Positions 32,620-40,034 of a DNA stretch of 64,000 nt are shown here, in pieces. This DNA comes from Lachnospiraceae bacterium. Its GTDB lineage: Bacteria > Bacillota > Clostridia > Lachnospirales > Lachnospiraceae. Made by a program: the position numbers and the translations under genes. The DNA lies in assembly GCA_021199655.1 (NCBI GenBank), contig JAJQHQ010000092.1:17638-81637 (forward strand), read 5' to 3'. How positions within the stretch are numbered: the first letter of the stretch is position 1; every line of letters begins with the position of its first letter. The notes beneath the pieces were generated by a model that saw only the letters and a list, made by a program, of their open reading frames with translations, did no database searches and was not told the DNA's origin.

Positions 32620-32769
32620 TATACCCTTGTCAGATTCCCATTTTGTAATAGCCTGCCTGGATACCAAAATCTTTTCTGCCAGCTGCTGCTGTGTTAATCC
32701 CGCACTTTTTCTTGCCTGTGCAATTTTTTCTCCAAGCGTTAATGATTCGCCTCTGCTCTTTGTTTCCAT
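32620..32769 (-). pseudogene. Truncated XRE regulator
   Basis: METKSRGESLTLGEKIAQARKSAGLTQQQLAEKILVSRQAITKWESDKGI is an intact HTH start with GGAGG 9 bases upstream. The protein then breaks off into unrelated sequence at the junction with the SH3b remnant. Confidence 0.7.
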
Positions 32770-33112
32770 AGAAAAATACCTCCGTAATAGTAATATAGAA
32801 AACGGCTCTAGTCGTTTTCTTTTGCACAGACCACAAGGCAGCGAAGCTGCCATTCCATATGCGATCGTGTGCATCGAATCAGCTCTCGCTGTTGCTTTCA
32901 CTATACGGCCCGGTACAGCAAATCACAAGAAACGCCCGTTTTCCTGCATGCTACGATGCGTAGCATGATGATTTCTGCCGCTTAAATGTTCATATTTCAG
33001 TCTGACAAATTCAGATTCTGCCATGTTTGCAAGCCCCATCCACCAGCAAAAACACTGCTGCAGCAATAATCTGACATAACCTGGCACGGCGGATTATCCG
33101 TCAAGCTTGTGT
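32770..33112. other. Gene-free stretch with short hairpins
   Basis: No gene is visible. Short hairpins (GGCAGC-GAA-GCTGCC near 32837, CATGCTAC-GATGC-GTAGCATG near 32948) occur, without similarity to the palindromic repeat family at 52.8-63.9 kb. Confidence 0.45.
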
Positions 33113-33868
33113 CTACGCTAATGCAAAATTAAATATTTCATCCGCTGTATTCCCAGTAGCTGTCCATAGCGGTTTTTCAATCAACTCCTTCAGCTTCATA
33201 CGGGGATTATAATTTGAGAGAAGTTGAACCGGAAGCTTAAGGTCGCCAACCACCACAAAGATATAGCCTTTCAATGATTGGATGAAAGCCATACCCACGG
33301 TGATGTAAAGTTACTCCCCCAGTTTTTATCTGCGTAACCATAGCTCTTTTCCGGAATGACTCTGTATGAGACTCCGTTTAATGTCACGGTTCCGCTGTAG
33401 ACGCTTTTCATTCCTTCCGCGTGCCAGTACATCTCAAACGCTTTCAGGAAACGGAACAGCTTACTGGTTCCGTAACCGACATTGAAAGCAATCTGTTTCT
33501 CTATTTCAAGATTCCAGGACATCTCTCCGCTGTCGCTCATCCACTCCGGATGCGCCGCAGCATCTTCTTCGCTCACGGATATGCTGCCGACAAGTTTCGT
33601 ATCCGAAGCGTAACTGTCATCCGCCTGTACCGAATATGGTGCTTTGCCATGAATACTCACATCATCCCATGAGAAGAATCTATGAAGTTGACAGGGATTA
33701 TTTTCATTTTCCGCGGAGCTGCCCCTGCGCGGAGCACCCCAGCATCCTGCCTTGACCATCAGATACGATGGCCGTATTCCGTTTTTCCTGTTTTCCTCAA
33801 GTTGTCCAAAAACAGGCTGTCCCTGGTTCAGCCCGGGATTGATCGTGAAAAATTCGATGAAGAATGCT
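33113..33868 (-). pseudogene. Remnant of a tocopherol cyclase-like protein
   Basis: Without a start codon, the frame reads 'EKAFFIEFFTINPGLNQGQPVFGQLEENRKNGIRPSYLMVKAGCWGAP...EKSYGYADKNWGSNFTSPWVWLSSNH', typical of the tocopherol cyclase-like family of Clostridia. It then breaks. A piece in another frame (33113-33298, 'FIQSLKGYIFVVVGDLKLPVQLLSNYNPRMKLKELIEKPLWTATGNTADEIFNFALA') follows and may come from a different gene. Both ends are lost. Confidence 0.6.
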
Positions 33869-33872
33869 TTTT

Positions 33873-34151
33873 CTACAATCCTGCAAAAAACAATTCGTAA
33901 AAATCATCTTCTGCTTCCAGCATCGGAGAATTCTCACCGCCGCCATTCGTGCTGCGCTTCATCGCCGCATAGGATTCCTCACCTGCAGCGATGACATCAA
34001 TCTCATACACGGGATACCCCAGTTCCCTGCATTTTGCGCAGAAAGCTGAAAGAGGGTTTTTCTGCTCTCTTGTCAGTAAAAATTCTTCCCGAAGTTTCTC
34101 ATTCTTTTGCGCTTTTGCTTTGATTTCGTCCAACATCTCCGCGATTTCCAT
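33873..34151 (-). CDS. Nif11-like leader-type small protein
   Basis: The 92-residue protein begins with a Nif11-like helical domain ('MEIAEMLDEIKAKAQKNEKLREEFLLTREQKNPLSAFCAKCRELGYPVYEIDVIAAGEE'). It ends in 'KRSTNGGGENSPMLEAEDDFYELFFAGL'. Nif11 domains are leaders of ribosomally made peptide products, in which a modified core follows a Gly-rich cleavage site. Here the tail has few Cys, Ser or Thr, so a classical lanthipeptide core is unlikely. It has its own start with AGGACGG and its own stop. No modifying enzyme gene lies nearby; only broken genes surround it. I recall the RSTNGGGENSP tail as recurrent in Lachnospiraceae. Confidence 0.65.
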   Translation of the reverse strand: MEIAEMLDEIKAKAQKNEKLREEFLLTREQKNPLSAFCAKCRELGYPVYEIDVIAAGEESYAAMKRSTNGGGENSPMLEAEDDFYELFFAGL

Positions 34152-34192
34152 GATTCACCGTCCTTTTCTATATCGGAAATCCACCGAATCAG

Positions 34193-34251
34193 ATAACAAT
34201 TCCATGCAGATGATCTACCTCGTGCTGAATAATCTCTGCCTGGTCCCATAA
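34193..34251 (-). pseudogene. Last 18 codons of a peptide deformylase
   Basis: DQAEIIQHEVDHLHGIVI carries the QHExDHxxG metal site of peptide deformylase and ends at a stop codon. Everything upstream is missing, and the preceding frame is that of the helicase-like remnant. Confidence 0.65.
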
Positions 34252-34618
34252 ATCATTTTCTTCTCCGCTATCTTTGGCAGTTCGGCCACGTCCTGTTCAT
34301 ATGTATACAGAATTCCTGATCCTGAATCCTTTTGCGCATTCTTTACTGCATCTTTCCACCCACTTGCAATCCGCTCGGCAAGCTTCGTGTTTCTGGATGT
34401 CGTCGTTTCATTATGTACGGCGTAAGCAATAGCCTTTTCCACATCCATCGACACACGCCGCTCGCCCTGCATCAGGCGTTTCGCACAGCCGGTCTCCGAA
34501 AAATAAAAGGCGGGAAATAAATCGCATCCTCGTCCTTTATGACATCGGATGTACGGATCATCTCATCGAGCGTCATTTCCAGTACCGGAGCTTCCACAGA
34601 AGCCGCCACCCTGCCCTA
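34230..34618 (-). pseudogene. N-terminal remnant of a RecD2-like helicase
   Basis: The reading 'SVEAPVLEMTLDEMIRTSDVIKDEDAIYFPPF/YFSETGCAKRLM...GSGILYTYEQDVAELPKIAEKK' resembles the pre-helicase part of RecD2/ExoV-alpha-like proteins. It has one frameshift (slash) and stops just where Walker A should follow, at the junction with the deformylase fragment. The family call is tentative. Confidence 0.4.
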
Positions 34619-34743
34619 ATGATTTTGCTTAGAAATGAATATTGTCCTCACTTTCTTCCATCGCAGGAAAATACCTGCAGTCCTTTTTTTCTGAATCCGT
34701 AAATCGAAATCATCTTATCACATAAAATGGGGGACTACAACTA

Positions 34744-35030
34744 TCATCTGGTGTCTCCGGATTCAGTCATAACAGAGGATTTTACTTTATGCCACAAAAT
34801 AACTGACAATACAACTGTTACGCAATCCGAAATGCTCTGGCCGGAAATGACTCCATTCAGGCCTAAAGCCGCACTAAGCAAAAACAGAAGCGGAATGAGC
34901 AAAACGCCCTGACGAAGTACCGAAAGTACCGTGGCCGGAAATGCGTGTCCCACAGACTGCATGCAATTCATATTCACAAACAGGATTCCAATGAATGGCC
35001 CGGACTGTTTGATAAATACGTAAACGTTAA
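34744..35030 (-). pseudogene. C-terminal remnant of a MATE efflux pump
   Basis: The sequence 'YVFIKQSGPFIGILFVNMNCMQSVGHAFPATVLSVLRQGVLLIPLLFLLSAALGLNGVISGQSISDCVTVVLSVILWHKV' has the C-terminal membrane helices and the 'LRQG...P' motif of MATE transporters. The front two thirds are missing. It lies directly after the AraC-type gene, which may have regulated it. Confidence 0.65.
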
Positions 35031-35902
35031 ATAATCTTGACAGGTAAATCATTATTGTCTCCTGAGGAACCTTTCCTGACAGCGGACGGTGTGCAACCAT
35101 AAATAGCCTTGAACGTGCGGTTAAACAGCTTCTGGTTGGTGAAACCGTTTTGCTCCATGATTTCCGCGACCGACAAGTCTGTGTTTTCCAGATCCTGATA
35201 GATATGGGCTGCGCGTACCTCATTCAGATACTGTAAAAAAGACATCCCCATTATCTTTTTGAAAAAACGACAGAAATATTCTTTGCTGAAACCGAGCTGA
35301 TCGGCTGCATCCTGCAGGCTGATCGGCTCTTTATAATGTGTGATCACAAAGCTGATGACAGTGCGAATCCGTTCCGAGTTTAAAAGGCTGGCGTTTTCCG
35401 GCAGAGCACTCTGTGGATGAGAAAAATACTGGATCAGCCGCGCAAAAATCTGCAGCACATATCCTTCGGTCTCCATGGGAAGCGTCACCGGATTCCGGAT
35501 ATAAGCTTTTGTCAGATCCTGAAGAAGCATGCAGATATCGAGATATTCCTGAAAATTATCATCCGTAATGTCCTCCGGCGTACACCGGAACTGATAGAGA
35601 TCCAGCCCCGGAATATATTTCTCCATATAAGACTTGGAAATATGGATAGAGACAAACATGGAAGTCAGATCATGAGAAAAGGTACTGTGTACCTGACGCG
35701 CGTCTACCACGATCATATGCTTGGGATGGAGCTGATGCTTTTTCCCGTCGATGGTGATGTCACTTTCCCCGTTTAAATGAAAGAGAATCTCCAGTTCCTC
35801 GTGCCAGTGCGGCGGATGATAACCGCCCGGCGCTGTCACATAGGTGATACGAAAACCGGATGTTAGCGGCGTTCGGAAGGATTCATAATAAGGTGTGGAC
35901 AT
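35027..35902 (-). CDS. AraC-family transcriptional regulator with cupin sensor
   Basis: The 291-residue protein has an N-terminal cupin (about 15-110; 'GGYHPPHWHEELEILFHLNGESDITIDGKKHQLHPKHMIVVDARQVHS') and a C-terminal double HTH of AraC type (about 185-280; 'ISLQDAADQLGFSKEYFCRFFKKIMGMSFLQYLNEVRAAHIYQDLENTDLSVAEIMEQNGFTNQKLFNRTFKAIYG'). Such proteins usually sense a sugar or other small molecule and activate nearby transport or metabolic genes. Its downstream neighbour is only a MATE remnant, and upstream is a small divergent ORF, so the target may be lost. Confidence 0.92.
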   Translation of the reverse strand: MSTPYYESFRTPLTSGFRITYVTAPGGYHPPHWHEELEILFHLNGESDITIDGKKHQLHPKHMIVVDARQVHSTFSHDLTSMFVSIHISKSYMEKYIPGLDLYQFRCTPEDITDDNFQEYLDICMLLQDLTKAYIRNPVTLPMETEGYVLQIFARLIQYFSHPQSALPENASLLNSERIRTVISFVITHYKEPISLQDAADQLGFSKEYFCRFFKKIMGMSFLQYLNEVRAAHIYQDLENTDLSVAEIMEQNGFTNQKLFNRTFKAIYGCTPSAVRKGSSGDNNDLPVKII

Positions 35903-36142
35903 TTTTGCAGTCTCCTTTCAGTATCGCTCATTATAGGATTGAAACAGGAATATGTCAATATCGACTTAAAACAAATCAATATTCCGCCTTTTGTCCGGGA
36001 CAAAAGCGCGGTATGCTCATGGACGTAACAAAGCAAAACAAAAAAGACATACAGAATAGCAGACCCGGACAGAGCGCAGAAATATATCTGAATCGGGAAA
36101 AATTCTGTGAGATATTGAATTTACGAAAGTGAGGACAGGATT

Positions 36143-36268
36143 ATGAGAAAATTCGTAGAATATTTTAAAAAGAATCAGGTAGAAATCGCGCTGGCACTGT
36201 ATGCGGTAAATATGAACGTAAACTCTTTTCAGGGATATGAGCAGATCCGTGCTATATCGGAGAGATAA
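36143..36268 (+). CDS. Small 41-residue ORF
   Basis: MRKFVEYFKKNQVEIALALYAVNMNVNSFQGYEQIRAISER starts behind GTGAGGACAGG and is followed 36 bases later by a strong terminator, which supports translation. It may be the start of a truncated gene. It diverges from the AraC-type regulator. I do not recognise it. Confidence 0.35.
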   Translation: MRKFVEYFKKNQVEIALALYAVNMNVNSFQGYEQIRAISER

Positions 36269-36304
36269 CACAGAACTTTCCGGAAAAACAATTCCTTAGA
36301 CGTT

Positions 36305-36333
36305 GGCACCTCGCATACATGAGGTGCCTTTTT
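36305..36333 (+). terminator. Intrinsic terminator
   Basis: GGCACCTC-GCATACAT-GAGGTGCC is a perfect 8-bp stem followed by TTTTTA. Confidence 0.85.
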
Positions 36334-36373
36334 ATTCTGAACGGCTCCCTGCCAGGAAGAGAAGTACTGCCGA

Positions 36374-36568
36374 TCATTCCTTACTCTCGATAGCAGTTTT
36401 CAGATCAGCAGCCGAAAGTCCTTTTTCTTTCATAATAGCAAGGACTTCCTTTATTGCTTCTTCCTCTGCCGCTTTTGCTGCAGCAGTATCTAATGCATCA
36501 ATCTCAGCCTGAATTTCATCTTTCTGTGCTTCTAACCCGGATATCTTTTCCTGATTCCTTTGTATCAA
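36374..36568 (-). CDS. Small coiled-coil ORF
   Basis: The 64-residue frame (SGLEAQKDEIQAEIDALDTAAAKAAEEEAIKEVLAIMKEKGLSAADLKTAIESKE) is an amphipathic coiled coil that starts with TTG inside the end of the macro-domain gene. No clear ribosome binding site is present. It could be a small partner protein or a remnant. Confidence 0.35.
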   Translation of the reverse strand: MIQRNQEKISGLEAQKDEIQAEIDALDTAAAKAAEEEAIKEVLAIMKEKGLSAADLKTAIESKE

Positions 36569-37382
36569 TCAGACGCAGCAGTGTATCCGTAAATGGCTCA
36601 TCCAGATGATCCATCCAATCATTCAGATCACCGGCTGGCGGCTGCTGTGAAAAACAGATCGGAGCTTCCATATCATCCGTCTTTGGCTGCTGTGCTGCAG
36701 ATATTTTTGTCCGGCCAACTGAGCCGGACGATCTGGCAGCTGGCTCTAGCGGAGCAACTTCCGATGGACACGGGTATGCAGAAAGTTCCGGCTCCCGCAA
36801 CACACGTTCCTCAGCATCGAGGAGTTCCCTGCAGGAATGTGTGTGTGCCTCCACGTAATATTCGTCTATGTATTGTTTTATCGCTCCCTGCAGTTGTTTT
36901 CCTACAGAAAGAGCATCTTTATCAAAAACAGCAAGATAGACATCCATCTCATACAGCTTCAGAAAATCCTGTATCGCAGATACCGCCACCTGCAGAGCTT
37001 CTTTTTTCGGATAACCATAAATTCCGGAAGAGATCAAAGGGAACGCAATGCTCTTACAATCATGCTGTAATGCCTGCTTCAGAGATTCCATGTAAGCAGA
37101 GCGGAGCTGTTCTTCGCATCGTAAAGCCACGTTCTGATGATAGACAGGACCGACCGCATGAATCACATATTTTGCCGGGAGCTGAAATCCCGGCGTAATC
37201 ACAGCCTGACCGGTCTCAACAGGTGAAAGCTTATCACAGGCTTTCTGCATGTCTTCCGCCCCTGCTTCGTGAAAGATTGCTCCGCATACACCGCCACCCA
37301 TCCGAAGGTCTGTGTTAGCGGCGTTGACAACTGCGTCAACATTCATTTTTGTAATGTCCTGTCTAACGATTGTAAAAGGCAT
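36516..37382 (-). CDS. Macro-domain (ADP-ribose-binding) protein
   Basis: Residues 1-170 form a macro domain with the usual loops: 'DITKMNVDAVVNAANTDLRMGGGVCGAIFHEAG' and 'AFPLISSGIYGYPKKEAL'. Such domains bind or remove ADP-ribose or its O-acetyl form. A long low-complexity tail (about 170-288) rich in Pro, Ser and Glu follows, ending in 'DWMDHLDEPFTDTLLRLID'; I do not recognise it. The gene starts 7 bases after a small conserved gene and lies at the end of an operon with a YolD-like gene and a Y-family polymerase. This points to a link with DNA damage, in which ADP-ribosylation is used. Confidence 0.9.
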   Translation of the reverse strand: MPFTIVRQDITKMNVDAVVNAANTDLRMGGGVCGAIFHEAGAEDMQKACDKLSPVETGQAVITPGFQLPAKYVIHAVGPVYHQNVALRCEEQLRSAYMESLKQALQHDCKSIAFPLISSGIYGYPKKEALQVAVSAIQDFLKLYEMDVYLAVFDKDALSVGKQLQGAIKQYIDEYYVEAHTHSCRELLDAEERVLREPELSAYPCPSEVAPLEPAARSSGSVGRTKISAAQQPKTDDMEAPICFSQQPPAGDLNDWMDHLDEPFTDTLLRLIDTKESGKDIRVRSTER

Positions 37383-37389
37383 AAGGCAA

Positions 37390-37668
37390 TCACCCCTCTC
37401 TGCTGTTCAGATACTCGTTATAAACTGCGTTGCTGTGTTCCAGCTGTTTCTTCTGCATGATCCGTTCCCGGTCACTTAAAATCGCCAGCATCTCATCCAC
37501 AACCTCCCCTTCCGGAAGTTCACTGTAATGGGACAAATAACCGATCATCCTCCGCGCTGTAAAATCCGTATTGAGGCTCTGCGTGATCAGGTCACAGAAC
37601 CGTTCTGAATATCCTTTATCCAGCATGATCTGATATAACTCCTCGCTTACTGCTGATTTTTGTTTCAT
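37390..37668 (-). CDS. Small conserved protein of the polymerase operon
   Basis: I start it at MKQKSAVSEELYQIML (37668), which has AAGGAGAATACGACAT before it; the longer track frame overlaps the upstream gene. The 92-residue product is helical ('DKGYSERFCDLITQSLNTDFTARRMIGYLSHYSELPEGEVVDEMLAILSDRERIMQKKQLEHSNAVYNEYLN'). I recall similar small proteins between YolD-like and macro-domain genes in Lachnospiraceae; the function is not known. Confidence 0.65.
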   Translation of the reverse strand: MKQKSAVSEELYQIMLDKGYSERFCDLITQSLNTDFTARRMIGYLSHYSELPEGEVVDEMLAILSDRERIMQKKQLEHSNAVYNEYLNSREG

Positions 37669-37763
37669 ATGTCGTATTCTCCTTACTGCTTCTGTGCCTG
37701 CAAAAGCCACTGGATTCCTTTTATCAGCCGGGCATCGGCGTCGGCAGATACCCGGATATTTTG

Positions 37764-38210
37764 TCACGCAAACAAATCATCTATAAATTGAAACATCGCG
37801 CCGCCCAACTCCACTATCTCTTCAACAGAAATCCTTGTACCGTCTGTCATAACAAGAGTCCGGTGGAATTCATTCAGCTTCTTCACTACACCTGTCACAG
37901 TACGATACTCGCCACCGCCCTTTCTTTCATCCGGGATGAAATACGTAATTTCGACCACTGGTGACTCATTCAGATGGGACTTGAGCAAGTTGATGCGTTC
38001 CGAGATTTTCTGCTGCTCCTCCTCGTTCAGTTCCATACGCTGATCTGTCAGCCGTGCGGTTTCCTTTACTGCAGCGTCGTAGCCGGTAAGTGCTGCAAAC
38101 GGCGAAAACTGCGCTGCCCGGTCTGACATGGACATATGTTGACGTTTTGGGGAGACATGATGGGGCAGGTTGATAATGTCCTGATATTCTTCTATCTTTC
38201 TGTCAGCCAT
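37764..38210 (-). CDS. YolD-like protein
   Basis: Starting at MADRKIEEYQDIINLPHHVSPKRQHMSMSDRAAQFSPFAALTGYDAAVKETARL (38210, with AAGGAGATAC upstream), the 148-residue protein matches the YolD-like family. The C-terminal part 'VEITYFIPDERKGGGEYRTVTGVVKKLNEFHRTLVMTDGTRISVEEIVEL' is typical. YolD-like genes accompany Y-family (UmuC-like) polymerases in Firmicutes and are thought to play the part of UmuD. It directly follows the polymerase gene, overlapping or touching it in a separate frame. Confidence 0.85.
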   Translation of the reverse strand: MADRKIEEYQDIINLPHHVSPKRQHMSMSDRAAQFSPFAALTGYDAAVKETARLTDQRMELNEEEQQKISERINLLKSHLNESPVVEITYFIPDERKGGGEYRTVTGVVKKLNEFHRTLVMTDGTRISVEEIVELGGAMFQFIDDLFA

Positions 38211-38229
38211 TGTTCCTGTATCTCCTTCG

Positions 38230-39762
38230 CTACCTTCTATGCCCGCCGATCTGCGCATTGCGGTCACGGCCGGTGGCTCCTTCTTCCAGATTCATCCCTT
38301 TCAACAGTGCGTTCTTCCCAAATTTCTTCTGAATCTCCAGAACCGCTTTCTGCCTGCGTTTTTCCTTATCAAGTTCTTCCTGTTCCTTTTCACGCTGTTT
38401 TTCAAGAGCGGCATAATCCGTAAATAAATCCAACTGTTCAGGCTCCGGGGGCTTTACCATTTCTTCACTTACAACGTGATTAGCGACAACGTACATCCGA
38501 CGCACCAGCAGATTGTGGTCAACGATACGGTCAAACAATTCCATAGCCGCATTGGTAATCAGCACTGTAGATGCTGTCTGCCTGCCAAGATTGATGGAAC
38601 CATGCGCCTGTTTTGGAATGTTTCTTCCATAGTGGTCGGTGGTGACTTCGCCTTTATATGATTTCCGACGTGCAGGATCTGCCAGATTTTCTGTATCATA
38701 CCCTACTGTTAGGACGATCTGGTCAGCCACCAGTCCTTTGTCCACAAGGTCAAGTGAAAGGGAATCCGCCATTTCCCTGACGACAAGTTTTGCCTTGTCA
38801 AATTCATAAGGAGACTGCAGTACCTGCCCGGAGCTGATGCTGTTATTTTCCGGCTTATAACTTTTAATATCAGAAATGCGGCAGGGTTCCCATCCCCATG
38901 CATGGTCGATCAAAAGTTCCGCGTTGATGCCAAATTCCTTATAAAGCTGATCCTCACCATAGCTGCTTAAAGAGCATCTGGCAATGTCTCCCATCGTATA
39001 AAGGCCCATTTTTTCCAGCCGTCTGGCATAGCCACGGCCTACACGCCAGAAATCCGTGATAGGCTGGTGTGTCCACAGCTTCTGGCGGTAGCTCATCTCA
39101 TCCAGTTCCGCAATACGCACTCCGTCTTTATCCGCCGGAATATGTTTTGCTTCCACATCCATCGCAATTTTACAAAGATACAGGTTGGTGCCGATGCCAG
39201 CCGTGGCCGTGATTCCGGTTTCCTTCAGGACTTCCTGGATCATTTTCATTGCCAGCTCATGAGGGGTACACCCATATGTCTGCAGATAATCCGTCACATC
39301 CATGAACACCTCGTCGATGCTGTAAACATGGATATCTTCCGGTGCGATGTAGCGCAGATAGATCTGATAAATCTCTGTGCTGCGCTGCATATAATGTGCC
39401 ATCTGCGGTGTCGCCACAATGTAGTCCAAAGATAACGATGGGTCTGCATTCAGTTCATTGATATCACAGGAGGAGTCGGTAAAGCTCCGCCCCGGTGCAC
39501 GCCTCTGCCGTTCATTATTGACTTCTTTCACACGCTGAACGACCTCAAATAATCTTGCCCTTCCGGGGATACCATAGGTTTTCAAAGAAGGGGAAACCGC
39601 AAGGCAGATTGTTTTCTCTGTACGGCTTAAATCCGCGACCACCAGATTGGTAGTCAGCGGGTCCAGACCGCGCTCCGCGCATTCCACCGAGGCGTAAAAG
39701 GATTTTAAGTCAATGGCGATATAAAAACGTTCTGACAAGCGGTTCACCTCTTTCCCTTCCAT
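38230..39762 (-). CDS. Y-family (UmuC/DinB-like) DNA polymerase
   Basis: The 510-residue protein has the polymerase catalytic motifs 'FYIAIDLKSFYASVECAERGLDP' (first Asp), 'VYSIDEVFMDVTDYL' (Asp-Glu pair) and 'ATAGIGTNLYLCKIAMD'. A little-finger domain follows, and near the C-terminus is the beta-clamp motif 'QLDLF'. Such enzymes copy past damaged bases with low fidelity. The protein has the insert 'RRAPGRSFTDSSCDINELNADPSLSLDYIVATPQ' typical of the Firmicutes UvrX/YqjW-like branch. It leads the operon with the YolD-like, small conserved and macro-domain genes. I found no clear LexA box in the 270 bases upstream. Confidence 0.93.
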   Translation of the reverse strand: MEGKEVNRLSERFYIAIDLKSFYASVECAERGLDPLTTNLVVADLSRTEKTICLAVSPSLKTYGIPGRARLFEVVQRVKEVNNERQRRAPGRSFTDSSCDINELNADPSLSLDYIVATPQMAHYMQRSTEIYQIYLRYIAPEDIHVYSIDEVFMDVTDYLQTYGCTPHELAMKMIQEVLKETGITATAGIGTNLYLCKIAMDVEAKHIPADKDGVRIAELDEMSYRQKLWTHQPITDFWRVGRGYARRLEKMGLYTMGDIARCSLSSYGEDQLYKEFGINAELLIDHAWGWEPCRISDIKSYKPENNSISSGQVLQSPYEFDKAKLVVREMADSLSLDLVDKGLVADQIVLTVGYDTENLADPARRKSYKGEVTTDHYGRNIPKQAHGSINLGRQTASTVLITNAAMELFDRIVDHNLLVRRMYVVANHVVSEEMVKPPEPEQLDLFTDYAALEKQREKEQEELDKEKRRQKAVLEIQKKFGKNALLKGMNLEEGATGRDRNAQIGGHRR

Positions 39763-39768
39763 TTGTGT

Positions 39769-40018
39769 TCAATCCGTTTTTTTCATAATCAGATATTTAT
39801 CCATGAAGAAAACAATGACCGAATCACCTATTCCATATAAGAGTTGCGATGCAACACCACACGCCTGATACAAAACCGGCGACCTGGCGGATGCGGTTGC
39901 CTGCATTGTTCCGGTAAACTTTCCACCCAAAAGGGCATACAATCCATTCTGTATGGCTCTTATGCCGCTCAAAATAATCCCTCATTCTGCTTATTGTCAT
40001 GACCAGCTCCTCCCGCAT
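39769..40018 (-). pseudogene. Short frameshifted ORF between polymerase and UvrA-like gene
   Basis: Two overlapping frames, 'MTISRMRDYFERHKSHTEWIVCPFGWKVYRN' and 'NGLYALLGGKFTGTMQATASARSPVLYQACGVASQLLYGIGDSVIVFFMDKYLI', may be two pieces of one gene. A GGGAGGAG site lies before the second ATG of the first. I recognise neither and cannot exclude a chance ORF. Confidence 0.3.
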
Positions 40019-40034
40019 AAAGGTTGTTTTCTGT

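Noticed and set aside
36013-36132. 39-residue plus-strand ORF upstream of the 36143 ORF
   Set aside because: No ribosome binding site, and the ATG overlaps a likely promoter region of the AraC-type gene.
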